A DNA stretch of 64,000 nt from NCBI GenBank assembly GCA_963715455.1, contig OY970245.1, positions 930,001 through 994,000 of the forward strand. Direction: 5' to 3'. The stretch comes from VRUE01 sp963715455 (GTDB taxonomy: Bacteria; Actinomycetota; Thermoleophilia; Solirubrobacterales; 70-9). Under the pieces are notes generated by a model, which searched no databases, was not told where the DNA came from, and saw only the letters and a program-made list of their open reading frames with translations. Shown in pieces: positions 51,351 to 60,905 of the stretch. How positions within the stretch are numbered: position 1 is the stretch's first letter; each line of letters begins with the position of its first letter. The position numbers and the translations under genes are program-made.

Positions 51351-52907
51351 CTAGGGCTTGGCCGGGTCAGCTTCGTTGCTGCTGTCTTCTTCGGTCGATC
51401 CACCTGGCGTGGAAGCCGGGGGTGGCGATTCGGCCGGTGGAGTGCTTTCCGCCGGCGGGCCGCTGGCGGGTGGCGATTCGGCCGGCGGCGAGGAGGGAGC
51501 CGCTTCGGGGCTCGGCGCTTCGCCGCCTACCGTGACGACCACAGTGCCGCCGCCCGCTGGAGCGCCGGCTTTCGAGCCCGATGGCGCCGCGCCGTTCAGG
51601 CCGGTGGTTGTGTGCGGGTCGGTTTCGGTGCTTTCGCTGCCTTCGGTGCCGCCTGAGACCGTCTGGTCGGTCGCTTCCTCGCCGACCAGCTTGCTGACCG
51701 GGGCGGCCGCATCGGTTTCGAGCGGCGCCGGCTCGGCCGCTGGCGCCGGTTCAACCGGGGTGGCTGGGGGTGGGGCTTGGACAGGCGTCGCGCTGTGCGC
51801 GGGAGCGACCCCGGTCGTGGGCGGGAGGGCACGAGAGATCTTGGCGCCGCCGTCGCTTGCGGCGGGGATGACCTGCTGCTTGACCTCGACCGCGCCGGCG
51901 GTGATTACCGCGGCGGTAACGACGCCGGCGACCGCCTTGGTGCCGATCGCCCCGCCGATCGCCCCGATGCCGCCGGCCGCGCCGCCGGAGCTGAGCGCTG
52001 CTCCAACGCCTCCGGCTGCGCCGATACCGCCGACTGCGCCGGCTCCGGTGGCGCCAGCGCCTGTTGCCGTCGCGGCGCCACCGGTTCCTGCACCTCCCAG
52101 GCCCAGCTTGGAAAGAATGAATCCCTTGAAGGCGAGCAATGGCCCGACCGGGACCAGGGCCGCCAGCACCTTGTCGTTGGAGCGCAGCTGGGCACGGAAA
52201 TCGGCGCACTCTTCGCAGTCGCGCACGTGGCGCCGCACCGGGCCGGAGAGCTTGCGCAGCCCCTCGGCCGCCTCGGCAAGGTCGATGCGCACCTCGCCGC
52301 AGGTCAGCTGGCGGGCTTGGCTCGCCTCGGCCAGCGAGATGCGCGCCCGCACCAGCAGCGACTTGACCGAGGGCACGCTGGTCTCCATCGCCTGGGCGAT
52401 CTCCTCGTAGGACATGGCGTCCATCTCGCGCAGCAGGAGGGCAGAGCGCTGCGTCTCGGGTAGCTTGCCGACATCGACCAGTAGCTGGCGGAACTCCTCG
52501 CGATTGTGGACCTTCTCGGCGGTCGAGGCGGCCTCGACGACCGGCACCATGTCCATTGACTCCTGGGCGTCGGCAGTTGGCTTGCGCAGGTGGTTGAGGC
52601 AGCGGTTGCGGGCGATCCGGTAAAGCCACGGGCGCAGGTTGATCTCGCGCTCGTCGGCGAGCATCGCCCGGTAAGCGTTGACGAAGACCTCCTGCAGGAC
52701 GTCTTCGGCATCCTCGGTCGAGCCGAGCATCTGCCGGCAGAAGCCGAGCAGGCGGCCCTGGTAGCGGTCGACGATCGTCTCGAAAGCGCCTGGGTTGCCG
52801 GCGCGTGCCATGGCGATCAGGTGGCCGTCGCCCTGCAGCTTGAGCAGCGGGGAGCGGCGAGCTAGAAAGCCGCGACGACTGGCATGTGTGAGAGCTGAAG
52901 CCTCCAA
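51351..52907 (-). CDS. ECF sigma factor with fused zinc-finger, membrane and Pro/Ser-rich extracellular tail
   Basis: A 518-residue protein. Residues about 25-195 are an ECF sigma-70: region 2 LGSTEDAEDVLQEVFVNAYR and region 4 LPETQRSALLLREMDAMSYE. A zinc-finger-like HVRDCEECADFRAQL (anti-sigma type) follows near 227, then a Gly/Ala-rich stretch, a hydrophobic segment (VAGVVTAAVITAGAVEV) and about 150 residues of Pro/Ser/Ala tail. So a sigma factor and its own anti-sigma-like, membrane-spanning part are one chain. It starts TTG 52907 after GGAGGAAACGC. Confidence 0.85.
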   Translation of the reverse strand: MEASALTHASRRGFLARRSPLLKLQGDGHLIAMARAGNPGAFETIVDRYQGRLLGFCRQMLGSTEDAEDVLQEVFVNAYRAMLADEREINLRPWLYRIARNRCLNHLRKPTADAQESMDMVPVVEAASTAEKVHNREEFRQLLVDVGKLPETQRSALLLREMDAMSYEEIAQAMETSVPSVKSLLVRARISLAEASQARQLTCGEVRIDLAEAAEGLRKLSGPVRRHVRDCEECADFRAQLRSNDKVLAALVPVGPLLAFKGFILSKLGLGGAGTGGAATATGAGATGAGAVGGIGAAGGVGAALSSGGAAGGIGAIGGAIGTKAVAGVVTAAVITAGAVEVKQQVIPAASDGGAKISRALPPTTGVAPAHSATPVQAPPPATPVEPAPAAEPAPLETDAAAPVSKLVGEEATDQTVSGGTEGSESTETDPHTTTGLNGAAPSGSKAGAPAGGGTVVVTVGGEAPSPEAAPSSPPAESPPASGPPAESTPPAESPPPASTPGGSTEEDSSNEADPAKP

Positions 52908-53041
52908 GCGTTTCCTCCAAGGGACCAGGGAAGGCGTTTGTCTTCTAGCTCAGAGACACCGTAGCAGCGGCGTAGTTGCGGTACCTCGACAGTTTTTAGT
53001 GCGACTTTAGGAAACCGAAGGTCCCGGCTACCATCGACCCT

Positions 53042-53128
53042 GCCCGGGTGGCGAAATTGGCAAAAGCGGCGCCCTTAAAAGGCGTTGCCCCACTGGGGGG
53101 CTTGCGGGTTCGAGTCCCGCCCCGGGCA
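53042..53128 (+). tRNA. tRNA-Leu (TAA)
   Basis: An 87-base class II tRNA: acceptor GCCCGGG/CCCGGGC with discriminator A, anticodon stem GCGCC/GGCGT with loop CTTAAAA (anticodon TAA), a long variable arm (TGCCCCACTGGGGGGCTT) and T arm GCGGG-TTCGAGT-CCCGC. CCA is not encoded. Confidence 0.95.
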
Positions 53129-53148
53129 CTCGTTAGGCTCACGGCTCG

Positions 53149-54759
53149 ATGGAGCACGGGGGGCGCATAGTCGCGAAGGTCTTGAAGTCCAGAGGCGTGA
53201 CGCATCTGTTCACGCTTTCTGGGGGCCACCTGTTCTCCATATACGACGGTTGCCGTGCCGAGGGCATCGAGATCGTCGATGTGCGCCACGAGCAGACGGC
53301 CGCCTTTGCCGCTGAGGGCTTCGCCAAGGCGACGCGGGAGATCGGGGTCGCGGCGCTCACCGCAGGGCCGGGAGTGACCAACGGGATGAGCGCGATCGCC
53401 GGGGCACAGGCAAACTGCTCGCCGGTCTGCGTGATCGGCGGCCGCGCACCCGAGCTGCGCTGGGGATCGGGCTCGCTGCAGGAGATCGACCACCTGCCCT
53501 TTGTCGCGCCGCTGGTCAAGTCGGCCGAGACGGTCAAGGAGCCAGGAAAGATCGCGGCCCGCATGGCGGCCGCACTCGACAACGCGCTTACCCCGCCCTA
53601 CGGGCCGACCTTCGTCGACTACCCACTCGACGTGGTGTTCACCGAGGCCGAGGCGGATGTCCCGGCGCCGCTTGCGGCGGAGGCGCGGCCGGCTGAGGGC
53701 GTCGAGGAGGCAGCGGCGCTGCTTGCCGGCGCCGAGCGCCCCGCGATCATGGCCGGCACGGGGCTCTATTGGGGGCGCGGAGAGGGTGAGCTGCGGGCGC
53801 TCGCCGAGGCGCTAGGCGCTCCGGTCTTCCTCAACGGGCTCGGTCGCGGTTGCCTGGCGGCAGACCACGAGCTGGCTTTCAGCCGAGCGCGGGGTGCAGG
53901 CTTGGGTGGGGCGGACGTGGCTCTGGTGATCGGTGTGCCGCTCGACTTTCGACTCGGCTTCGGGGCGAGCATCGCCGAGGAGGCGAAGCTAATCCGCCTC
54001 GACGCGGCAGCCAACGAGCTAAGTGCCAACCGGGCGCCCGAGGTCGACCTAGTTGGCAACGTTGCTGCCAGCCTGGCCGCAATCCGCGAGGCCGTTGGCG
54101 AGGGAAAGGGGCGGACCGCGCCCTGGCTAGAGCAGCTGCGCGCGATCGAGGCGGAGAAGCGGGCAAGCGAGGCCGAGGAACTGAACGACTCGCGCTCGCC
54201 GTTGCACCCGGTGCGCATCTACAAGGAGCTCGGCGAAGTACTACAGCGCGACGCGATCGTCATCGGCGATGGTGGCGACTTCGTCTCTTATGCAGGTCGC
54301 TTCATCGAGACTTTTGAGCCCGGTTGCTGGATGGATCCCGGTCCCTTCGGTTGCCTTGGCGCCGGGCCGGGTCAGGCGATCGCCGCCAAGCTGGCCCACC
54401 CCGAGCGCCAGGTCTGCCTGCTGCTCGGCGATGGCGCCTTCGGCTTCGCCGGCATCGAGTTCGACACGATGGCCCGCCACGGCCTACCGGTGGTGGGGGT
54501 GATGGGCAATAACGGCATCTGGGCGCTCGAGCACCACCCGATGAAGTTCCTCTACGGCTACTCGGTGGCTGCCGAGCTACGACCCGAGACGCGCTACGAC
54601 GAGATGGTCGAGGCGCTCGGCTGCGACGGCGTCCTGGTGCGCGAGCCTGGCGAGCTGCGCCCGGCGCTCGAGCGCGCCTTCGAGTCGGGCCGGCCGACGC
54701 TGGTCAACGTGCTCACTGATCCCGAGGTTGTCTACCCGCGCAAGTCGAACCTCGCCTAA
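53149..54759 (+). CDS. thiamine-diphosphate enzyme, acetolactate synthase / 2-hydroxyacyl-CoA lyase type
   Basis: A 536-residue ThDP enzyme. The N-terminal PYR domain has VDVRHEQTAAFAAEGFAKAT with the catalytic Glu, and ALTAGPGVTNGMSAIAGAQA. A middle domain follows, then the PP domain with LLLGDGAFGFAGIEFDTMAR and VVGVMGNNGIWALEHHP (the GDG...NN motif). Closest in feel to oxalyl-/2-hydroxyacyl-CoA lyases and unassigned acetolactate-synthase-like enzymes. No regulatory subunit is nearby, so branched-chain synthesis is unlikely. Confidence 0.85.
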   Translation: MEHGGRIVAKVLKSRGVTHLFTLSGGHLFSIYDGCRAEGIEIVDVRHEQTAAFAAEGFAKATREIGVAALTAGPGVTNGMSAIAGAQANCSPVCVIGGRAPELRWGSGSLQEIDHLPFVAPLVKSAETVKEPGKIAARMAAALDNALTPPYGPTFVDYPLDVVFTEAEADVPAPLAAEARPAEGVEEAAALLAGAERPAIMAGTGLYWGRGEGELRALAEALGAPVFLNGLGRGCLAADHELAFSRARGAGLGGADVALVIGVPLDFRLGFGASIAEEAKLIRLDAAANELSANRAPEVDLVGNVAASLAAIREAVGEGKGRTAPWLEQLRAIEAEKRASEAEELNDSRSPLHPVRIYKELGEVLQRDAIVIGDGGDFVSYAGRFIETFEPGCWMDPGPFGCLGAGPGQAIAAKLAHPERQVCLLLGDGAFGFAGIEFDTMARHGLPVVGVMGNNGIWALEHHPMKFLYGYSVAAELRPETRYDEMVEALGCDGVLVREPGELRPALERAFESGRPTLVNVLTDPEVVYPRKSNLA

Positions 54760-55170
54760 GCGGCGGACCGTTCTCTCAACTGGCAAGAACAGGCGCTTAT
54801 TCGTCCCAAAAGAGAATCGACCGCCATTTCTGACGGCCGATTCAAGTTGGTCCCTCAGGACGGGCAGGGGTACGTCTTCAGGGACCAGTCTCTATTTGTT
54901 GGACCCAGACGGCGGGAGGCGCCATGATGCGGCAATCGTCCGAGCCCTGTACCGAGTCTGTGGCGGAAGTCCCGCCTCTTTCTCGATGTGGGGATTATCT
55001 GCTCGCCTATCCGCTGCGTCTAGTCGCCCCTTTCGCCGCTACCGGCAATTGGTGCGGAAGCCCTACTAAATACTTGGGCTAAGAGGCCTTTCTTCACCCA
55101 TATGTAGGGACAGGCGATTACCGACTATCCATACGGGAACAGGTGATTACTCCTGATTGAGAATACGCGG
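54760..55170. other. non-coding stretch between converging genes
   Basis: About 410 bases without a convincing gene. TGGTCCCT (54848-54855) and AGGGACCA (54880-54887) form an 8-bp hairpin. Two near-identical 12-base stretches, ACAGGCGATTAC and ACAGGTGATTAC, occur at about 55110 and 55140. The stretch is less GC-rich than its neighbours and may be a decayed insertion. Confidence 0.4.
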
Positions 55171-56112
55171 TTATCCGCACTCCAGAGCCGCTGCAGCCCC
55201 CATGGCGACGCCGTAGAGGATGTCGTGCTCGGAGACTTCGATGCGTTCAAGGCCAAATGCGCGCATCGTCTCGACCAAAATCACCACTCCGGCGATGATC
55301 GTAGGCGCGCGGTCGGGGTGCATGCCGGTGATCTCAACCCGTTTGGACAGTGGGGCGGAGGCGAGTTGGGAGAGCAGACGCTGGATCGAGGCCAGGGTGA
55401 GCGTATGCCCGTGTACTTGCCTAGGGTCGTAGGGCTCGAGGCCGAGCTCGACCGAGGCCAGCGAGGTAGGCGTGCCGGCCACGCCAATGCCGACATTGGC
55501 CTGGGCGCCCGCTTGGTCAGCGGTGGCATTCTCGATCATTGCTCGCACGTCGGCTGCCAGCCCCTCGAGCTCTTCAGTGGTCGGGGGGTCGGAGGCGACG
55601 TGACGCTCACTGTGGCGGACGACTCCCGCTTGCAGTGACGCGTGGAAGGCGATCTCCGCGCCGGTGCCGACAATCAGCTCGGTCGAGCCGCCACCGATGT
55701 CGACGACTAGCGTCGGCTCGCTGGGCGGGCGCTCAGCGGTGGCACCGGCGTAGGTGAGCCGCGCCTCCTCCTCGCCATCGAGGACTCGTGCGGAGAGGGC
55801 GAAGCGCTCGCGCAGCTCGGCGACGAAGGCGCTGCCGTTGGAGGCGTCGCGCACGGCGCTGGTGGCGATCGATTCGACCCGCTCGACGTTGGCTTCGCGG
55901 CAGATCTCGACGTAGTCGGCGATCGCCTTGCAGGCCGCCTCGATCGCCTCGGCCGAGAGCTGGCCGGAGAGGTCGACGCCACGGCCGAGCTTCGTCACCC
56001 GGCTCTGCCGCTCGACCTCCGCAACCCGCCCGTCCTCGACCTCCGCGACCAGCAGCCGGGTCGAGTTGGAGCCGATGTCGACGACCGCGACTCTGTTGGA
56101 ATCCCTAGCCAT
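55171..56112 (-). CDS. Ppx/GppA-family exopolyphosphatase/guanosine pentaphosphatase
   Basis: A 313-residue protein of the actin-like ATPase fold. VAVVDIGSNSTRLLVAEVED (phosphate 1), LVVDIGGGSTELIVGTG (phosphate 2), GVVRHSERH, GIGVAGTPTSLASVELGLEP and GMHPDRAPTIIAGVVIL follow the family. It degrades polyphosphate or pppGpp. Only the two core domains are present, as in the short GppA-like actinobacterial form. Confidence 0.92.
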   Translation of the reverse strand: MARDSNRVAVVDIGSNSTRLLVAEVEDGRVAEVERQSRVTKLGRGVDLSGQLSAEAIEAACKAIADYVEICREANVERVESIATSAVRDASNGSAFVAELRERFALSARVLDGEEEARLTYAGATAERPPSEPTLVVDIGGGSTELIVGTGAEIAFHASLQAGVVRHSERHVASDPPTTEELEGLAADVRAMIENATADQAGAQANVGIGVAGTPTSLASVELGLEPYDPRQVHGHTLTLASIQRLLSQLASAPLSKRVEITGMHPDRAPTIIAGVVILVETMRAFGLERIEVSEHDILYGVAMGAAAALECG

Positions 56113-56211
56113 GCCGGCGGCACTCTAGAGAGAGCGGCCCCGCAACCGCGCCTGCACTGCCCCGCAACCCGCTCCGCGCCTCACCCGCACGTTGCTAGCA
56201 TGGCTAGACGC

Positions 56212-56285
<74 letters not shown>

Positions 56286-56296
56286 TGCGGCGAAAG

Positions 56297-56318
56297 CCCT
56301 GCAAATCGCAGGGTTTTT
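56297..56318 (+). terminator. tRNA-fMet terminator
   Basis: CCCTGC (56297-56302) pairs with GCAGGG (56308-56313), followed by TTTTT. A diverged copy follows each of the two downstream tRNA fragments. Confidence 0.85.
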
Positions 56319-56358
56319 GTCTTTCTGGAGTGTAGACAAAAGGGTGCAAAATCGGCCC

Positions 56359-56390
56359 TGGGGCAACGCCTGGGGCAACGCCTGGGGCAA
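56359..56390 (+). repeat. element left-end repeat: three TGGGGCAA at 12-base period
   Basis: TGGGGCAA begins at 56359, 56371 and 56383, exactly 12 bases apart, starting 74 bases after the tRNA end. The same motif and period recur at the element right ends (2558, 61498, 63771) and, degenerate, at 61730/61742. Best read as arm-type recombinase sites. Confidence 0.75.
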
Positions 56391-56404
56391 CATGAGCTTC
56401 GAGA

Positions 56405-56473
56405 GAGGTCGATTCAGGCCTGGCGCGGGACTCGCGGTCCACCTACGTTCGCCCGCGAGAAACGCGAAATAAG
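56405..56473 (+). repeat. left-end flanking repeat, copy 1
   Basis: About 69 bases from GAGGTCGATT through CCACCTACGTTCGC to CGCGAAATAAG recur with few changes at 61764-61831. Both lie a little over 100 bases after a tRNA-fMet 3' copy, so the two elements have related left ends. Confidence 0.75.
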
Positions 56474-56726
56474 TGTGCCCCCGTCGGCGGCGCCGATTTA
56501 GTTCATCGACCAAGCTTTCAGCTGGAGCCAGCCGCGGAGCGCTGACGCTTGTCCCGGGGTCTACACAGGACGCCGCTTCTGCTTCAGGCAGGATGGGCAG
56601 GATGCAGCCAGGGAAGCGACAGGGCGATGAGCCCTTTGGATTCTTGACAGAGAGTCGGCGCCCAGTGGCTGTAACACGAATAGGCGGGCGACAAGTCGGT
56701 TGCTCCAGGACAGATCGGAGGCGCTG

Positions 56727-59700
56727 GTGACTCCCGACATCAGCGGCGTCCCTGGTCTCATCGCCCTCGGTGCCAAACAGCTACATGCCTTCTACAGGCG
56801 TGCGGAGGTGCGGACGCTGTTGAAGCTGACTGCCGGCCAGGTCGCTGTCGCCGACTCGGTGCCAGCTGAACACTCCAAGCAGGTGAGTGCCTGGGTCCTG
56901 GGTATCCGTAACGACCCCGAAGTGATGGGCGGAATCAAGCGGCTGCTAGACGAGGGCGACCTCGCCGCCACGTCCCTGATCGAGAAACGCCTTCGCCAAC
57001 TCCTGGGTTTTCAGGAGAACGATCTTGATCGCTTTGGCATCGCGGAGCTCACTGCGAAGGCGATAGAGGAAAACGTTTCCGCCGCGAAGCGCGACGAACG
57101 GACCGCGGCGCACGCCGATGCCCTGATGACCCGCTCCTTGATCCGCGAAGAGGCGACCGCCGTGCGCGAGCAGATCGCCGCCACCGATGAGAAACGCGCC
57201 CACGAAGGCCGAGGAGGCCCCCGACGCCGGTTGCAGTTCTCGCTCTCGGTTCGAACCGAGCGGGTGATAGCTGATCTCGCCGAGCACGACGCCAAGGCTG
57301 CCGAGCGGCTCGCGGCGGCGGTCGACGCCAATGGCCTCGATCGCGCCGCAGAGCTGATCGAGGACCCCCAGGACTGGGTCGCGCAGGGCGGCTCGGAGCT
57401 TCTAATCGCCCTCGGCCGCCTCGCGGATCAGGCAGGGAGCTACTCGACAGCCGAGTCCGCCTACCTCAAGGCGACGGAGATGCCCGACGTCAGAAATCGC
57501 GTCCGCGAGTTCGTCAGGGCCGCCGTCGCGGCCGAATCGCGCGGCGATCAGGCGCGCAGCGAGGAGCTCCTCGCTGCGGCGGAGAAGATCGACCCCGAGG
57601 CCCCCTCCCTGGCGATCGCCCGTGCTCGCCGGATGGAGGATCCCGCGGAGATCCTCGCCGCGCTCGCCGATGTCAAGCCGCTCGATGATGCCCAGGAGGT
57701 CCTGCTCGAACTGACCCGCGCCGGTGCCGAGACCGCCCGCGGCGAGTACGGGCGTTCGCGGGCCCGTATGAGAGCGGCCGAGTTGCTCGATCCCGAAAGC
57801 CTGATGGTCAAGGAGGTCGGCGCCAACGTCGCTCTCTTTGAAGCCCAGGACATTCTCTCCCACGAAGGCAAGCTCGACCGGGAGAATCTGATCGCGGCGG
57901 GAGAAACGCTTGCTGAGCTCGCCGGCGAGCTCAGCCGCGACGGACGGACGGGCGCCGAGGCAACGCTGCTGGCGAGAGCCTCCCAGGCCTATGAGCTGGC
58001 TGGAGAGAGCGAGCGGAGCGCGGAGCTCTTCGAGCAGGCGCTCGAGCTCGGGCCGCCGCCCGAGGCCGCCGAGCTCCTCGCGGAAGCGGCGCTACTACTG
58101 CAGCGCTTCGATCTGATCGCCTCCCTGCCGCTCGGTGACGGGGAGCTGGCGCGGCTGATGCGGGCTAGCGGCCAGCTCTTCGCCGAGAGCGCCGTCCCCG
58201 TCGCGGTGGCGGAGCTCGACCAGCTGATCGACTCGGCCGACGAGCAGATCCGAAACCGAGCCGCTTTCCTTCGACTCGGCGCCGCCTCGCCCTCTCACGG
58301 CATCGATTGGAGTGACGCCGCCGAGGAGATCGTTGAGGCCGACAAACCCGAAGCTGTCGCTGTACTTCGAGGCCAGTGGCTGGCAGAGCAGGATCGCCTC
58401 GAGGAGGCGGAGCAGGTCCTCGCCCCCCACAGCGACTCCCACCAAGTTTTGCGCCAGCTGATCGAAATTGCGGTTCGTCGCGATGATCTCAAGACGGCGA
58501 AGCGACTCTCCGAGGAGTTGCTGGTTCGTCGGGAGGAGCCGCGGGACCGGCTCAACCACGCCGGCCTGCTCGCCCGCATGGAAGAGACCGACGCTGCACG
58601 CGACCAGTTTTTGCTGGTGGCCCGCGATGGCAACGCTTCGAAGCCGACGCGCTCCCAGGCCTACGGACGGGCCGCTTCGCTTGAGATCGAGCGCGGCGAC
58701 TTCCTCGCCAGCGCGCGGTTGACGGAGCAGTGGCTTGGCCTCGAGCCCGACCACGAGGAAGCGATCTGGCTGCATCTCTTCTCCCTGGCGCGGCGCCGCA
58801 GCCACGCTGAGGCGCTCACCTTCTGGCGCGAGCACGAAATTGAGGTCAACCAGGAGCGCCAGGCGCTGCTCGTCGCCGAGGTGCTCTCCTTCGGCGGCGC
58901 CCCCGCGGCGGAGGCCCTAGCCGAGCTCGCCGAGCTCTCCGACCGCTTCGAGCGCCCCGAACAGCTCGAGTACGGGTTGATGATGGCTGCGCTTCGGACC
59001 GAGGGCTCCGAGCGGGGCGATATTCCCAACGAGCTCGACGCCCGCATCAAACAGAGCTTCGCCGAGTTCCCCGCGCGCTTCCCCGACTCTGACCTGATCC
59101 AGGCGAAAAAGATCGACGAGAACGATCCCGCCGGGACCTTCCTCGAGGAGATCAAACCCCAGCTCGAAGCCAGGGCGGAGATCGGCGAACGCTTGGGCGA
59201 GGAGCTCCGGCGCGGGGCCACTGCGACCAACGTCATCGCGGCCTCCTCGGGGCGCAGCGTGGGGGAGGTCTGGGGGGCACTTCGGGTGCTGCCCCTTGGC
59301 TACTCCGATGAGCAGCGAGCCTCCGAAGAGCGAAATGCCGCCGCATCTGCCGTCGATTCCCGCGCGGCGGCCTGGGATTCGACCGCCACCTATGTCGTTG
59401 GTGGCCTCGGCGATCCGCTAGCTGAGACTCTCAGAAACGCGCTCCCCGCCTCCCTGCTCGCCGAGTCGACCTTCGAGGACATCACGGGCGATGAGGCCAA
59501 GATGACCAGCCAGACCACCGGGCACATTGCCTTTGACCCCGGCTCGGGAGGCCTGATCATGGAGGAGGCCGACGACGCCGAGCGCAAGATCGAGGCGCGT
59601 CGCATCGCGGGAATGGCCGAGATGGCTCGCGGCTTCTCGGTCCGCGCCGATCTCGGCGCCGCTGGCGAGGAAGAGCCGCTGCGGGAGATGCTTGAAGAGG

Positions 59701-60443
59701 AGGGGCTCTCTACGGCCGCGCGCTCCTGGCCGGCCACCGTCGCGCTCGCCCGCCGGGAGGGACTCACCGTCTACTCCGACGACCGCTACGTGCGGCTCAG
59801 TGCTCAGCAGGCGGGCCTGCAGAGCTTCGGAACCCTCGCCCTGCTCGATGTTCTCGCCGAGCGCGGCATGATTAGCGCCGAGCTGCGGATTGCTGCCCGC
59901 GCCTGTCTCTACCGTACCGGCGCCTGGGGGCTCCAGTTGAGCCGCAAGGAGTTCGTGGAGCTGCTGCGCAAAGACGATTTCGAACCGACCCGGGGTGCCC
60001 ACTCTGTACTGAACGACTTCACTGCTTGGCCGGCCGGCGGAATTGAGGCAGTCGAGGACGTCCTCGCCATGCTGCAGATAATTTACGAGGAGGCGCCGGA
60101 GAAGTTCGACCGCTGGGTTCACCGGGTGCTCGACTCGATCGCCCACACGCTCGGCGGGGGCTATGAGAAGTGGGCTCGCTTCCTCACCCAGGCTGCGCTC
60201 AACCCTTTTCGGGATCCACCCCCGATCGGGCCCGACGCGATCCAGGCTCTACTGCGGGCATTGCGCGACCTCGAGTTCTTCCGCCTTTTTCCGCCGGATC
60301 CCGACCTGGTCATCGGCGCGATCGCCGAATCGCTCTCTTTCGCCGAGGACGAACGCTCCCGCGCGGTCTACTTCAAGGCGCTGCTCGAACTGCTCGGGAC
60401 CGAGGACCGGGAGGCCGCGATCAAGTCGTTCGTTAGGGACTGA
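56727..60443 (+). CDS. 1238-residue TPR-type protein with PIN-like C-terminal domain
   Basis: GTG 56727 sits 6 bases after GGAGG. The N-terminal 150 residues (LIALGAKQLHAFYRRAEVRT, SAWVLGIRNDPEVMGGIKRL) look like an effector-associated or oligomerisation region. Residues about 160-850 are TPR-like helical repeats (ADQAGSYSTAESAYLKATEM, AYELAGESERSAELFEQALE). The last 350 residues have a PIN-like pattern: ATYVVGGLGDPLAETLRNAL, then WPATVALARREGLTVYSDDR and SFGTLALLDVLAERGMI. No ATPase motif is seen. It lies in the tRNA-fMet element next to a toxin pair; a defence role is inferred. Confidence 0.65.
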   Translation: MTPDISGVPGLIALGAKQLHAFYRRAEVRTLLKLTAGQVAVADSVPAEHSKQVSAWVLGIRNDPEVMGGIKRLLDEGDLAATSLIEKRLRQLLGFQENDLDRFGIAELTAKAIEENVSAAKRDERTAAHADALMTRSLIREEATAVREQIAATDEKRAHEGRGGPRRRLQFSLSVRTERVIADLAEHDAKAAERLAAAVDANGLDRAAELIEDPQDWVAQGGSELLIALGRLADQAGSYSTAESAYLKATEMPDVRNRVREFVRAAVAAESRGDQARSEELLAAAEKIDPEAPSLAIARARRMEDPAEILAALADVKPLDDAQEVLLELTRAGAETARGEYGRSRARMRAAELLDPESLMVKEVGANVALFEAQDILSHEGKLDRENLIAAGETLAELAGELSRDGRTGAEATLLARASQAYELAGESERSAELFEQALELGPPPEAAELLAEAALLLQRFDLIASLPLGDGELARLMRASGQLFAESAVPVAVAELDQLIDSADEQIRNRAAFLRLGAASPSHGIDWSDAAEEIVEADKPEAVAVLRGQWLAEQDRLEEAEQVLAPHSDSHQVLRQLIEIAVRRDDLKTAKRLSEELLVRREEPRDRLNHAGLLARMEETDAARDQFLLVARDGNASKPTRSQAYGRAASLEIERGDFLASARLTEQWLGLEPDHEEAIWLHLFSLARRRSHAEALTFWREHEIEVNQERQALLVAEVLSFGGAPAAEALAELAELSDRFERPEQLEYGLMMAALRTEGSERGDIPNELDARIKQSFAEFPARFPDSDLIQAKKIDENDPAGTFLEEIKPQLEARAEIGERLGEELRRGATATNVIAASSGRSVGEVWGALRVLPLGYSDEQRASEERNAAASAVDSRAAAWDSTATYVVGGLGDPLAETLRNALPASLLAESTFEDITGDEAKMTSQTTGHIAFDPGSGGLIMEEADDAERKIEARRIAGMAEMARGFSVRADLGAAGEEEPLREMLEEEGLSTAARSWPATVALARREGLTVYSDDRYVRLSAQQAGLQSFGTLALLDVLAERGMISAELRIAARACLYRTGAWGLQLSRKEFVELLRKDDFEPTRGAHSVLNDFTAWPAGGIEAVEDVLAMLQIIYEEAPEKFDRWVHRVLDSIAHTLGGGYEKWARFLTQAALNPFRDPPPIGPDAIQALLRALRDLEFFRLFPPDPDLVIGAIAESLSFAEDERSRAVYFKALLELLGTEDREAAIKSFVRD

Positions 60444-60549
60444 GTGACACTGCCGAAACACGAGCCTGCTTTGACCATAAGGGTAAGGTGCCTCTAGTCT
60501 GTCGTGAAGACAAAAAGTTTAGTCCGCGGCCAAGACTAATGTCGCTGAA

Positions 60550-60882
60550 ATGGGCAAGCAGCAGGGAACCTGGGTCGTGGACTTCGACAGCGATGCAGTC
60601 ATTGACCTCGAGGACGTGAAGTCGCGCGGAGATCGCAAGGCGGTCTTCAACGTCGTACAGAAGCTGAAGGATCTCGGACCGGCCTTGCCGTCGCCGCATA
60701 TGAAGTCGTTGAAGGGCGAGGCGAATCTGTTCGAGCTGCGGCCGAAGCAGGGGGCTTGCGAGGCTCGGCCAATCTATGCTCGATTCGGCGGTCGATTTGT
60801 GGTTCTAGCGGTGGCCGCGAAGAAGAAAGACTTCGATCGAGCGGTCGCGACTGCGAGCGATCGCCTGAACCGCCACGGTTGA
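60550..60882 (+). CDS. HigB/Gp49-like type II toxin
   Basis: A 110-residue basic protein. KAVFNVVQKLKDLGPALPSP, then FELRPKQG, RPIYARFGGRFVVLAVAAKK and DFDRAVATASDRL match the RelE/HigB fold of the Gp49-like family, ribosome-dependent mRNA nucleases. The gene precedes its antitoxin, as in higBA. ATG 60550. Confidence 0.75.
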   Translation: MGKQQGTWVVDFDSDAVIDLEDVKSRGDRKAVFNVVQKLKDLGPALPSPHMKSLKGEANLFELRPKQGACEARPIYARFGGRFVVLAVAAKKKDFDRAVATASDRLNRHG

Positions 60883-60887
60883 CCGCC

Positions 60888-60905
60888 GATAATAGAGCTA
60901 TTATC
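60888..60905. promoter_or_regulatory. operator palindrome before the antitoxin gene
   Basis: GATAATAG (60888-60895) and CTATTATC (60898-60905) are perfect inverted arms with a 2-base spacer, directly before the antitoxin ATG. It lies after the toxin gene rather than before it, so the antitoxin may have its own autoregulated promoter. Confidence 0.6.

Noticed and set aside
53149..54759. Biosynthetic acetolactate synthase (ilvB)
   Set aside because: No ilvN or other branched-chain genes nearby, and the sequence feels closer to acyl-CoA lyase-type ThDP enzymes.
54728..55069. 113-residue plus-strand frame overlapping the ThDP enzyme end
   Set aside because: Ser/Arg-rich, no ribosome site, and overlaps a firm gene.
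56359..56390. CRISPR-like short repeats
   Set aside because: 8-base units at 12-base period, three copies, with no unique spacers of CRISPR length.
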